DNA of 64,000 nt from Hymenobacter sp. DG25A (GTDB lineage: Bacteria; Bacteroidota; Bacteroidia; Cytophagales; Hymenobacteraceae), in the NCBI RefSeq assembly GCF_001280305.1, contig NZ_CP012623.1, positions 2,542,001 through 2,606,000 of the forward strand, written 5' to 3'. Under the pieces are notes generated by a model, which saw only the letters and a program-made list of their open reading frames with translations, was not told where the DNA came from and ran no database searches. Shown in pieces: positions 25,978-34,285 of this stretch. A program made the translations under genes and the position numbers. Numbering within the stretch: the first letter of the stretch is position 1; each line of letters starts with the position of its first letter.

Positions 25978-28900
25978 CTAGTGGCTCACCACCAAACGCT
26001 TGGTAGCCACTCCGTGGTCGGTTACCAGCTTCAGCAGATACACCCCGTTGGCGTACGAGGAAAGCAACAGCTCCTTGGCTATTTTCTGGTTGGCCGCCGC
26101 AGAACCGGCAGCTACTACCTGCACCCGGCTGCCTTTTAAGTCATATACAGCCAGGCTGTACTGACCCGAAACCAGCATAGAGAAGGAAACCGCCGTGCGG
26201 CTTGCCCCGGGGTTAGGATACACCGAGAAACCCTCCACCATAGAAGCCACCTTGTTAGGCGTAGGCGTAGCGGCGCAACTGGAGCCCACCACATACAAAT
26301 GCGGTTTCTCCGCGGAGTTGCGCTCCGGGCCACCCGCACCAGCCTGGTAGGTAAAGTACACGCTGGTTACTACACCTGTAGCAATGGCTTTGGTGAAGGT
26401 AAAATCACCGGCGGCATTCTTGGTCATGGGGTAGCCGGGATAAGCGCCTGCGCCACCTTCCTGGATGTAAATAAGGGCTAGGTTGCCGCCGGCCGTGGCA
26501 CCCAGCGGATGAAATGTGTAGGTTACGTTTTCGCCCGTGGTTACGGCCTTAAAGCTGTAATCATCGGTGGAAGCGCAGTAGCCATCAGTACCGGCCACGG
26601 TTATGGTTACCGCCGTTGAGGTAGTGCTTTTGCCGGCATTGTCCGTGGCTTTGGCCGTCAGGGCATAAGAACCGGCGGCTACTTTCACCCACTCATAGGA
26701 GTACGGGGCCGTAGCATCTTCTCCCAGCTTGGTATTTCCCTGGAAGAACTCCACTTTCGCTATGGTGCCATCGGTATCAGCGGCCGTGGCCGTGAGCGTA
26801 ATGGTGGCGGGCGCCACATACTGGCCGGTGGCCAGCGGGGCCGTCAGGCTAACCGTAGGAGCGGCATTATCGGGGCCGCTGGTGTCGCAGTTCTGCCCCA
26901 CGGTGTAGGAATGGGGCTTGTCAGCGGAGTTGCGCTCCGGGCCACCTGCACCTACCTGATAAGTGAAGTAGAAGCTGGTGGCTATACCCGTGGCAATAGG
27001 CTTAGAGAAGGTGAAGTCACCGGCGGCATTCTTGGTCATGGGGTAGCCGGGGTAAGCGCCTACGCCACCTTCCTGGATGTAAATCAGGCCCAGATTGCCC
27101 CCGGCCGTAGCACCCAGCGGATGGAACGTGTAAGTCACATTGCCATCCTGGCTGAACACTTCGTAGCTGTAGTCGCCGTTGGCGGCCAGGCCGGTACAGG
27201 CCAGGGGTTTCACTTCCACGGCCACTGCCGCCGAGGTAGTGGTATTGCCATCATTATCGGTGGCGCGGGCCGTTAGGGAGTAAGAGCCGGCGGCCACGTT
27301 CTTCCACTCATAAGAGTAAGGAGCAGTAGTGGCGGTGCCCAGCTTCGTATCGCCGTTATAGAACTCCACCATGCTGATGGTGCCGTTGGCATCTGCCGCG
27401 GTAGCCGTAAGCGTGAGGGTAGCCGGAGCCGTAAACTTGTCGGTAGCCAGGGGGCTGGTCAGGGTTACGGTGGGCTTTACCGGATCAGCCACTGTAATTG
27501 TAACGGCCGTTGAGGTGGTAACGGCGCCGCCATTATCGGTGGCTTTGGCCGTGAGAGCATAGGTGCCGGCTACCGCGCTGGTCCAGGTATAGGTGTAGGG
27601 GCTGGCCATGTCCGTTGCCAGCAGCGTGGTGCCCTGGTAGAACTCCACCTTATAGATAGAGCCATCTGCATCGGCGGCATTGGCGGTGAGGACAATGCTG
27701 GCCGGGGTAAAGTAGCTGGCATTGGCCGCCGGGGCCGTCAGGCTAACCGTGGGCGCGCTGTTATTGGGAGCCGAGACAAACAGCGTCACCGGAACCGAAG
27801 TAGCAACCGCGCCTTCGTTGTCGGTGACTTTGGCGGTAAGGGTGTACACCCCGGCGGCAGCGCCGGTCCAGGCAAAGCTGTAGGGGCTGCTGGTATCGGT
27901 GCCCAGCAGGGTGGTGCCCTGGTAGAAATCTACCTTGGCTACACTGCCGTTTTCGTCGGCGGCCGTGGCCGTGAGCGTAATGCTGGCCGGCGTGGTTACT
28001 ACGGCATTGTTTGCCGGAGCGGTGAGCGTAACGGTGGGCACCGGGTTGGAGATTATCCCGCCGCTCAGGTACATATCATCAAAGAAGAAATCAGCCGTAC
28101 TGGAAGCAGGGTCGCCGGCAAACATGAACAGGCTGGTCATCGAGCCTAGATCAATGTGCATGCCTACGTTAGGCTGGTTAAAGGCACTCAGCGGAATGGT
28201 TACCTCGTGCCAGCTGCCATCCCGCACCAGGCCATACTGCGCAGCCCCGCCCGCCGGGAAATTAATCCAGCTTTCGCCATGCCCGCTTTTCACCCCAATC
28301 TTAAACTGACCGGTGTAGGAGGATTTGAAATGAAACTTGAGGGCGCCATCCTGCGCGAAATTGAGCAGGTTGATAGGGGCATGATCTACACCCATGCCAA
28401 ACCAGTCGCCGCTGCCGGCCCGCACGGCCAGCACCTGCGTGCCTTCGTAGGCGGCGGGCATGGGGGTAATGTTGGTCAGGTTGTTCCAGTAGTAAAGCTC
28501 CGCTCCTGCCCCAAACTCCAGCTTGTTGGTAATAGTAGCCTGCTCGGTATAGATGCCGAAATTGCCGCCGAAGGCATGGTCTTTCCCCAGGTAGAGCTCA
28601 TCACCGGGGCTCTGGTACAGCCGGATATAGTCTACCAGCATTTTGGCAGGCAGCGTAGCGGTAATATCATTTACCCCGGGCTGGCCGGTATAATTGCCGC
28701 CCACAGCCATGTTCAGCAGGATGTACTGCGACTTATGGAATTCCTCCATATCCTTTTCCGGGGTATTGGTGATATCCGCGGAGAAGTATTGGGTGCCATC
28801 AATAAACACTTTGATGAACTGCGCATCCCACACCATTTTATAGACGTGGTAGTCATCGGTTAGCGGCGTGGGGCTTTTGTAGATTTCGCTGTAATCGGCC

Positions 28901-29457
28901 AGGTTGCCTTTATAGCTCCAGTGCAGGGCCGCGCTAACCCAGTTGTTCACGTTGCTGGGGTAAGAGGCCTTGCTGCCCATCTCCAGAATATCGGTTTCGC
29001 CGCTGGCGGGCCAGTTGCCCGTGGTGCCCAGCAGCCAGAATGCCGGCCACAGGCCGTTTTTCAGATTCGGCACTTTAATGCGGGCCTCCAGCGTGCCGTA
29101 TTTAAACTGCACCCGGCCAAACGTTTTCAGGCGGGCCGAGGTGAATTCCCGGGTCTGGAATTTTTCCTTGCGGGCCTCAATCACCAGGCTGCCATTCTCT
29201 AGGCGGGCGTTTTCAGGCCGGCTGGTGTAGTACTGCAATTCCTGGTTGCCCCAGCCACAGATGCCCCGCTCGCAGCCATCCCCAAAATCATAGGTCCAGG
29301 AGTCGGGATTGATGGCCGTGCCGTCGAAATTATCTTCCCAAACCAAGGTTTGGGCCTGGGTGGTAAACGTGGCAGACAGCAGCAGAGCCGCCGCGGCCAG
29401 CAGCCGCCGACTGGCTTGTGACCAGCCAGACGGGGAGTGAGTAAAGGTTTTCTTCAT
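25978..29457 (-). CDS. Secreted multidomain GH16 beta-glucanase with Ig-like and binding modules, T9SS cargo
   Basis: 1159 residues. Signal peptide (1-36); GH16 catalytic domain (about 37-287) with the active-site motif GETDILEMG, Glu154, Asp156 and Glu159; a jelly-roll carbohydrate-binding-like region (about 288-470). Then come bacterial Ig-like repeats at about 470, 566, 661 and 862, two near-identical ~100-residue modules (about 755-850 and 965-1060) with a terminal Cys pair, and a type IX secretion C-terminal sorting domain (SVYPNPG... to the end). The GH16 sequence around WGNQELQYYTSRPEN favours beta-1,3- or mixed-linked glucan (laminarin, callose). The duplicated module may be a CBM56-like glucan binder; this is by eye. 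Expected to reach the cell surface or medium. Confidence 0.92.
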   Translation of the reverse strand: MKKTFTHSPSGWSQASRRLLAAAALLLSATFTTQAQTLVWEDNFDGTAINPDSWTYDFGDGCERGICGWGNQELQYYTSRPENARLENGSLVIEARKEKFQTREFTSARLKTFGRVQFKYGTLEARIKVPNLKNGLWPAFWLLGTTGNWPASGETDILEMGSKASYPSNVNNWVSAALHWSYKGNLADYSEIYKSPTPLTDDYHVYKMVWDAQFIKVFIDGTQYFSADITNTPEKDMEEFHKSQYILLNMAVGGNYTGQPGVNDITATLPAKMLVDYIRLYQSPGDELYLGKDHAFGGNFGIYTEQATITNKLEFGAGAELYYWNNLTNITPMPAAYEGTQVLAVRAGSGDWFGMGVDHAPINLLNFAQDGALKFHFKSSYTGQFKIGVKSGHGESWINFPAGGAAQYGLVRDGSWHEVTIPLSAFNQPNVGMHIDLGSMTSLFMFAGDPASSTADFFFDDMYLSGGIISNPVPTVTLTAPANNAVVTTPASITLTATAADENGSVAKVDFYQGTTLLGTDTSSPYSFAWTGAAAGVYTLTAKVTDNEGAVATSVPVTLFVSAPNNSAPTVSLTAPAANASYFTPASIVLTANAADADGSIYKVEFYQGTTLLATDMASPYTYTWTSAVAGTYALTAKATDNGGAVTTSTAVTITVADPVKPTVTLTSPLATDKFTAPATLTLTATAADANGTISMVEFYNGDTKLGTATTAPYSYEWKNVAAGSYSLTARATDNDGNTTTSAAVAVEVKPLACTGLAANGDYSYEVFSQDGNVTYTFHPLGATAGGNLGLIYIQEGGVGAYPGYPMTKNAAGDFTFSKPIATGIATSFYFTYQVGAGGPERNSADKPHSYTVGQNCDTSGPDNAAPTVSLTAPLATGQYVAPATITLTATAADTDGTIAKVEFFQGNTKLGEDATAPYSYEWVKVAAGSYALTAKATDNAGKSTTSTAVTITVAGTDGYCASTDDYSFKAVTTGENVTYTFHPLGATAGGNLALIYIQEGGAGAYPGYPMTKNAAGDFTFTKAIATGVVTSVYFTYQAGAGGPERNSAEKPHLYVVGSSCAATPTPNKVASMVEGFSVYPNPGASRTAVSFSMLVSGQYSLAVYDLKGSRVQVVAAGSAAANQKIAKELLLSSYANGVYLLKLVTDHGVATKRLVVSH
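26257..27190. repeat. Internal duplication in the GH16 gene (two copies of a ~300-bp module)
   Basis: About 26257-26580 and 26890-27190 are nearly identical in DNA. For example, both contain TTCTTGGTCATGGGGTAGCC and CCTTCCTGGATGTAAAT at matching offsets. Each copy ends in a region encoding NSA(D/E)KPH and a Cys. An Ig-like domain separates them, so the duplicated unit is Ig plus module. High DNA identity implies a recent duplication or gene conversion. Confidence 0.8.
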
Positions 29458-30258
29458 GCGTGGTGGGAATTAGAAAAGCTAAGAATGGAAAGACACGGAG
29501 GGCAGCAGATTCCTGGGAAAAGGAACCGGCTATTATGGGGGTTGATGTTTTTTTAAGCTCGACAGTAAATGGCGACCTTTTATTGGTTGTCTGAATTTGG
29601 ATCTGGCTTGTGCCTATTGCGTTGCCACGTTCCCTCCATCAGCCTTACCAATTGGCAACTATTTGCTTTCAGCCGGCCAGACAGGCATTTAACGTCTTCC
29701 GGCTACTTGTGTACCAAGCGTATAGAAAGGCAATTTTTATCACTTTTCTAAGCCAGATTCATCTTGTAATATACAGATAACCAGCCGGAAAGCCTACCGA
29801 AAACGGACAGTCATGTGATTTTAAAATTGAAGCAAAGCAGTAAGCCGATGCTGCTTGCTGGTGCGGTCTTAGGGCCGGAAGGCAGGTGGTGCGTACCCGT
29901 AACCTCAGATAAACACACCAGAAGCGCAGGCAAAAAATGAGCGCCTAGAGTTTTTCTCTCAGCCCAGATGATACGGGCCCTTGGCTTGGTAACTTCAGGA
30001 AAACGGGAGGTGCGTTAGGCGAGGACAATACCTGTCTGCTTTGTAGCATAACGATGAAGGACAGGTCCCGTTTTTCGGTTATCGAGGGCCGGTGGAACCG
30101 GCCGGTTTTCAGGAGTAATAGGAGGAGCTAAAAACCCTCGTAAACTCAATAATAATATTGAACGGCAGCGACCAGTTTACGTATTGTGAATGATGCACTT
30201 AGGGCAGGAATTTTGAGCTTAGCCCGGTTGCTTTTTTCATCTTTTTTTCCTCTTCATC
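29458..30258. other. Gene-poor 800-bp stretch with hairpins
   Basis: No convincing protein gene. The first part upstream of the GH16 gene is AT-richer and must hold its promoter, but no TAnnTTTG motif was found. A 60-codon frame at 29569 has no supporting features. Between 30001 and 30110 two nested or adjacent hairpins occur (listed separately). The rest shows nothing recognisable. Confidence 0.5.
29998..30110 (+). ncRNA. Possible structured RNA with terminator-like 3' hairpin
   Basis: An outer stem AAAACGGGA (29999-30008) pairs with TCCCGTTTT (30066-30074). Inside it ACCTGTC (about 30029-30036) pairs with GACAGGT (about 30060-30066). A second hairpin follows at 30087-30103, GGCCGGT-GGA-ACCGGCC, then GGTTTTC. 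The order suggests a small RNA ending in a terminator, or a double terminator. No RNA family was recognised. Confidence 0.3.
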
Positions 30259-30990
30259 ATGGATACGCAAGACCATCCTACGCCGCTGCCTACCAACCAG
30301 GCGCCCCAAGACCAAGGCCCAAGCCAAAAGCCTGCCCCTGCTCCCTTTCTTGCTCCAACTGCTGAGGCCAATCCTGCCCCAACCGCTGCTGTCAACCCAA
30401 CGCCCGCCCCTGAAGCCAACCCGGCTCCAATGGCGCAGGCCAACCCCGCCCCCACTGCCGCTGTTAATCCTGCTCCTACTGCCGCTGTTAATCCTGCTCC
30501 TACTGCCGCCGTCAATCCTGCCCCCACTGCCGAAGCTACTCTAAACCCAACGGCGGTAGCTGCAGCTGCCCCCGTAGCAGTAGCCACTCCGGCACCGACT
30601 GCCGTAGCAGCGCCTGCTCCCAGTGCGGCCGCTGCCCCTGCCCCTGCCCCAACTGCCACCGTCACCAGCATTCCGGTTGCCACTAGCAGCCCTGCCCCAA
30701 CGGCGGAGGCCACGCCACCCGCTTATGGTGCGGCAGGCAATGCCAGCGCGCCCGCCGCGCAGGAAGCCCCAACCAAGCTGACGCTTTCCATCCCGATAGA
30801 AATATCCGTCAGCACTCCCCTACAAGCCACCAATGCTGTAGCGCAGCCAGCTAACAGCGCGCCACCCCAAGGCGCAGTCACCACTACTCCCGAAAATCCG
30901 GGCAGCGAAAAGAGTGTTATTGGGTTTCAATATACTGCGGGCCGAAACGAAGCCAGTGAAAACCCCGACGAGTCAGGAAACCAGCAATAA
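30259..30990 (+). CDS. Ala/Pro-rich repeat protein, function unknown
   Basis: 243 residues from the ATG at 30259. No signal peptide. Residues 26-150 are low complexity, built on an 8-residue unit close to NPAPTAAV, with several near-identical 24-bp copies. The C-terminal 80 residues are non-repetitive, including KLTLSIPIEISVSTPLQ and a polar acidic end (ENPDESGNQQ). Such Pro/Ala arrays often act as flexible spacers or stalks. The opposite strand over the repeats is also open (Gly/Ala-rich), but it ends inside the non-repetitive part, so the plus strand is preferred. Not firmly established as a gene. Confidence 0.55.
   Translation: MDTQDHPTPLPTNQAPQDQGPSQKPAPAPFLAPTAEANPAPTAAVNPTPAPEANPAPMAQANPAPTAAVNPAPTAAVNPAPTAAVNPAPTAEATLNPTAVAAAAPVAVATPAPTAVAAPAPSAAAAPAPAPTATVTSIPVATSSPAPTAEATPPAYGAAGNASAPAAQEAPTKLTLSIPIEISVSTPLQATNAVAQPANSAPPQGAVTTTPENPGSEKSVIGFQYTAGRNEASENPDESGNQQ
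30358..30540 (+). repeat. 24-bp tandem repeat inside the Ala/Pro-rich gene
   Basis: The period is 24 bp, e.g. CCTACTGCCGCTGTTAATCC, in about three near-perfect copies at 30454-30525 with more degenerate units upstream. A multiple of three keeps the frame, so copy number can change without breaking the gene. Confidence 0.8.
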
Positions 30991-31124
30991 GCCCTGTGCG
31001 CTTACGGTGAGGGATAAGCCCCACACGGCTATAGCAAGGCCCCGATTATTAGCGCCGCGTTGAGTAAATGGCAAGGCGTACGCTGACTACACCCCGGACT
31101 CAATTCTTGGTTTTTGGCGTAAAG

Positions 31125-31160
31125 AAAAGGCCGTGCTTCTGATGTGAAGCACGGCCTTTT
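31125..31160. terminator. Rho-independent terminator
   Basis: AAAAGGCCGTGCTTC / GAAGCACGGCCTTTT, a 15-bp perfect stem with a 6-nt loop. Serves the minus-strand rfbD-like gene, 28 bp beyond its stop, and can also act on the plus strand. Confidence 0.9.
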
Positions 31161-31188
31161 CATAATGTATAGCGGAATCAGTTTACGC

Positions 31189-32040
31189 CTACAGACGGCT
31201 CAAACATACTTTCAGGCTGTCGCGCCAGTGCGGAATGGCTACCTGCAGCTGGGTTTTGGCTTTGGTCTTATCCATTACGGAGTAAGCCGGGCGCGTGGCT
31301 TTGGTGGGATACTCGGCGGTGCGGATAGGCAGAGTGCGCACCGGCGTGTTGCTCAGCTCAAAAATAGCCTTAGCGAAGTCGTACCACGAAGTCAGGCCCT
31401 CGTTGCTGTAGTGGTAGATGCCGTACTGCTGGTTCCGGGTTTCGATAATGGTCAGCAGGCAGCCAGCCAGGTCAATGGCGTAGGTGGGGGTGCCCACCTG
31501 GTCCCAGATAACCTTCAGTTCTTCCCGCTCATGGCCCAGCTTGAGCATGGTCTTCACAAAGTTGCCGGCATACTCGGAGTACAGCCAGCTGGTGCGCAGG
31601 ATAAAGTAGCGGCTGGTTTGCGCGGCTACCCCCTGCTCGCCTTCCAGCTTGGTGAGGCCGTAAATGCTGATAGGCGCGGCTTCATCCGTTTCCACCAGCG
31701 GCTGGTTGCCTGTGCCGGCAAACACGAAATCTGTGGAAATATGCAGGAGGGTGGCGCCAGCCTGCTCGCACAGCCGGGCAAGATTCACGGCCCCGTCTTT
31801 GTTGACTTTACGGGCCAGCGCTACCTCGTCTTCGGCTTTATCCACGGCCGTGTAGGCAGCGCAATTGATACAGTACGCGGGTTGGTACTTGGCAAAAACA
31901 GCTGCCAGCTTCTCTTCATCCAGAATATTCGCTTCGGCTTCGGCCAGGAAAACCAGGTTGCTCAGGTTTCTTTCTTTTGCTACGTGCTGCAGGCACTGCC
32001 CTAACTGCCCGGAGGCGCCAAAAACGAGGATATTGCTCAT
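31189..32040 (-). CDS. rfbD: dTDP-4-dehydrorhamnose reductase (RmlD) family protein
   Basis: 283 residues from the ATG at 32040; an upstream ATG-frame to 32079 is less likely. Short-chain dehydrogenase fold with NAD(P)-binding VFGASGQLGQ at the N-terminus, INCAAYTAVDKAE, HISTDFVFAG and the catalytic YGLTKLEGE (Tyr-xxx-Lys). These are all hallmarks of RmlD, which performs the last step of dTDP-L-rhamnose synthesis. The other rml genes are not in this window. It is the last gene of a minus-strand run that starts at the radical SAM gene; whether it belongs functionally to that group is doubtful. Confidence 0.92.
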   Translation of the reverse strand: MSNILVFGASGQLGQCLQHVAKERNLSNLVFLAEAEANILDEEKLAAVFAKYQPAYCINCAAYTAVDKAEDEVALARKVNKDGAVNLARLCEQAGATLLHISTDFVFAGTGNQPLVETDEAAPISIYGLTKLEGEQGVAAQTSRYFILRTSWLYSEYAGNFVKTMLKLGHEREELKVIWDQVGTPTYAIDLAGCLLTIIETRNQQYGIYHYSNEGLTSWYDFAKAIFELSNTPVRTLPIRTAEYPTKATRPAYSVMDKTKAKTQLQVAIPHWRDSLKVCLSRL

Positions 32041-32095
32041 AAACGATGCTGGTTTGCGCTGCAAATTAGCGCTTTTCAACCCAGCACCAGCGGTT

Positions 32096-33001
32096 TTAGC
32101 CTATCGGCCGCTTATTCTTAATGGGCTCGAAGCGCTGCTCGCGCGGCTGTTTTTCACTCAGGTAGCGCCAGTAGCGCAGGGGCATATGCCGGCGGTGCAG
32201 CTTTATATTTTTGCGCTCCGGAATATTTACGTGGTCGAAGTAGGACTGCCAGAGCAGCTTGAACAGGGGTTCCCGCTCATCCAGCACCGTGGCCGAAATA
32301 TCGGTGCGCCGCTGCGGCGTGGGGGTTTCGAACTCCACTACATCGGTGCGGTGCAAATCGTAATACAAACCGTAGCGGCGGCGCTTATCGAAGATAAGCC
32401 AGCGCTGGTCGGCGTAGCGCTTGGTGAAGTGGGGCGCAATGAGCGGCAGCACGTCAAAATCGGGCTCAATGGTGGCGTGGAACAGCTCGTCGCTGGTTTT
32501 CTCGAAGCGCACGAAGGCTTCCATGCGGTGCTTTTCGCGGTACATCTGCTGGGCAATGCCCGCAATGCGGCGCACGGTATCGTCGGCGTAGTTTTCGGAG
32601 ATGTCGCGGCCGGCACGCATGGCCGTGTCGGCGTAGCGGAAAATCAGGAGCTCCCGGTCGGGCTGCTCGCTCAGAAACGTATGGAACAGCCGGGTGCGCG
32701 CCTCGGCGTCCATATACCGCACCAGCCCATCCCACACGCGGGCGGCCGTGGCATCGTGGGTTTCTACCAGCACGGACTGCGCAAACAAGCCGCCCTGCAC
32801 GGCGCCGAGGGGCTGAATGCTGTTTGGGGCGGCCTTACGGTCATAGACCTGAAACAAAACCGTCAGCAGGCCTTCAAAAGAGCCGTCGTATGTATAGTCC
32901 AGCGGCGGGTTGGTGAGCTGCGGCGCAATACGGGCTACCCCTGCATTTGCCGAAGACGGGACGCTGTTACGCGCCGGGCGCGGACCAAGGGAACGACTCA
33001 T
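32096..33001 (-). CDS. TIGR03915 family putative DNA repair/metabolism protein
   Basis: 301 residues. Matches by pattern the family annotated as 'probable DNA metabolism protein' (TIGR03915, DUF4130). The N-terminal half has YTYDGSFEGLLTVLFQVYDRK, the conserved opening of the family. The C-terminal half carries RYADQRWLIFDKRRRYGLYYDL, then LWQSYFDHVNIPERKNIKLHRRHMPLRYWRYLSEK, the DUF4130 signature. Family members occur beside the radical SAM protein found here at 34286 and are presumed to work with it on DNA or nucleotides; no activity has been established. In this genome the two are separated by a hydrolase and a small ORF. Confidence 0.88.
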   Translation of the reverse strand: MSRSLGPRPARNSVPSSANAGVARIAPQLTNPPLDYTYDGSFEGLLTVLFQVYDRKAAPNSIQPLGAVQGGLFAQSVLVETHDATAARVWDGLVRYMDAEARTRLFHTFLSEQPDRELLIFRYADTAMRAGRDISENYADDTVRRIAGIAQQMYREKHRMEAFVRFEKTSDELFHATIEPDFDVLPLIAPHFTKRYADQRWLIFDKRRRYGLYYDLHRTDVVEFETPTPQRRTDISATVLDEREPLFKLLWQSYFDHVNIPERKNIKLHRRHMPLRYWRYLSEKQPREQRFEPIKNKRPIG

Positions 33002-33076
33002 GTAAGAAGAAAAGGGCGAAGAAAGTAACCCGGGGTAGTTGCGGCGGCCAGCGGCAGGAATTTCAATACCATAGCT

Positions 33077-33946
33077 CTAACCCTCTGCCGCAAGAAACGC
33101 TAACAGAAGCTTGTTTACAGCGGCCGGCTCTTCCTGATGCAGCCAATGCGTGGCCTGCTCGAAATACGTCAGTTGCCCGTTCCCCCACCACTCCAGGCTG
33201 CGCTCAGCCAACACTGGCTCCAGAAAGGCATCCCGCCGCCCCCACAGGATGTGCACAGGGATGCGGATGCGCCCTACCCGCCCAATGCGCCCGGGCTTAC
33301 GAAAAGCAGCCCGGTACCAGTTGATCATGCCGGTAAGCGCGCCGGGGCGCGACCAGGCCGCTACATAGCGGTGCAGATCTTCGGTAGTGAAAGTACCCGG
33401 CCGGCTGGTGCCCCGCAGGGCGCGGCGGCCAAACCGGTATTGATGCCGCCGAAATAGTTTCTCCGGCAGCCAGGGCAGCTGGAAAAAGAAAATGTACCAG
33501 CTTTTCACTAGCTGCCGGGGCATGCGCCGTAGGGCGTGCCCTAGCACCGCCGGGTGCGGCACATTCAGAATAGCTACCCGCAGAATGCGCTCCGGGGCGT
33601 TGGCTGCCAGCCACCAAGCTACCGCCGCGCCCCAGTCGTGGCCAATGACGATGGCTGTCTCGCGGCCGGCGGCCTCCAGCAACCCCAGCACATCGGCCCC
33701 CAGTATTTCCAGGCGGTAGGCGGCCGCGCCACGAGGCTTGTCGCTCCGGTTGTAGCCGCGCTGGTCGGGGGCCAACACCCGGTAGCCCGCCGCGGCCAGT
33801 GCCTGTATCTGATGGCGCCACCCGTACCAGAACTCCGGAAAGCCGTGTAGCAGGATGACCAGCTGCCCCGTGGCCGGGCCGCACTGTACCACGTGCAGCG
33901 TAATGCCGTTGGTGCGGACGTCCTGATGGTCGAGCTCGTAGGTCAT
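33077..33946 (-). CDS. Alpha/beta hydrolase, epoxide hydrolase/haloalkane dehalogenase-like
   Basis: 289 residues. Contains HGFPEFWYGWRHQ (oxyanion-hole region), DQRGYNRSDKP, and the nucleophile elbow GHDWGAAVAW, where Asp replaces Ser as in epoxide hydrolases and dehalogenases. The catalytic His is in ATHWLHQEEP and an acid in WGRRDAFL. The lid domain is present. Substrate unknown. It lies between the two members of the TIGR03915/radical SAM pair on the same strand, starting 52 bp after the small ORF and ending 75 bp before the TIGR03915 gene. It may be a bystander in the operon. Confidence 0.9.
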   Translation of the reverse strand: MTYELDHQDVRTNGITLHVVQCGPATGQLVILLHGFPEFWYGWRHQIQALAAAGYRVLAPDQRGYNRSDKPRGAAAYRLEILGADVLGLLEAAGRETAIVIGHDWGAAVAWWLAANAPERILRVAILNVPHPAVLGHALRRMPRQLVKSWYIFFFQLPWLPEKLFRRHQYRFGRRALRGTSRPGTFTTEDLHRYVAAWSRPGALTGMINWYRAAFRKPGRIGRVGRIRIPVHILWGRRDAFLEPVLAERSLEWWGNGQLTYFEQATHWLHQEEPAAVNKLLLAFLAAEG

Positions 33947-33997
33947 AGAGGTGGTACCGGATGCGGGCGGGCAGGGTTACCGCGGGGCGGCACTTTC

Positions 33998-34231
33998 TTA
34001 CGCCGCTTCCGACTGCTGCCCCGTGCGGGTGGCGTGGGCACGGGCAGCCTCGCGGTGCATTTTCTGCACAATGGGCAGCAAATCCGAGAGCTTACAGCAG
34101 CAGGCCACGCGGGCTACTTTCACAGATTTGGGGGCCTGCTGGGGAGAAGCCGACGCGTCGGCAGCGCGATGAGAAATAGTCATGGAATCGGTAGGGTTAG
34201 TAAACAGGGAATGCGGGTTGAGGGAAGACAT
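33998..34231 (-). CDS. Small hypothetical protein with CCC motif
   Basis: 77 codons from the ATG at 34231, or 61 from the ATG at 34183. The sequence includes VKVARVACCCKLSDLLPIVQKMHREAARAH. The three adjacent Cys and the following amphipathic helix are the only notable features. It lies between the radical SAM gene (54 bp upstream) and the hydrolase (51 bp downstream), all on the minus strand. No family recognised; overlapping plus-strand frames are weaker. Confidence 0.45.
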   Translation of the reverse strand: MSSLNPHSLFTNPTDSMTISHRAADASASPQQAPKSVKVARVACCCKLSDLLPIVQKMHREAARAHATRTGQQSEAA

Positions 34232-34285
34232 GGCAGAGTCGCTGAATCGAACAAACAACTGGCCCCTGCCAGCTGCTAATACACC

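Noticed and set aside
29840..29960. SRP RNA-like GGAAGG sequence
   Set aside because: The helix 8 core (GTCAGG...GGAAGCAGC) is absent.
30358..30540. Possible CRISPR-like tandem repeat
   Set aside because: Units are contiguous 24-bp in-frame copies without spacers and encode NPAPTAAV.
30237..30713. Gly/Ala-rich minus-strand frame over the Ala/Pro repeats
   Set aside because: It arises from the repeat read backwards; its other end has no domain or signal, while the plus frame continues into non-repetitive sequence.
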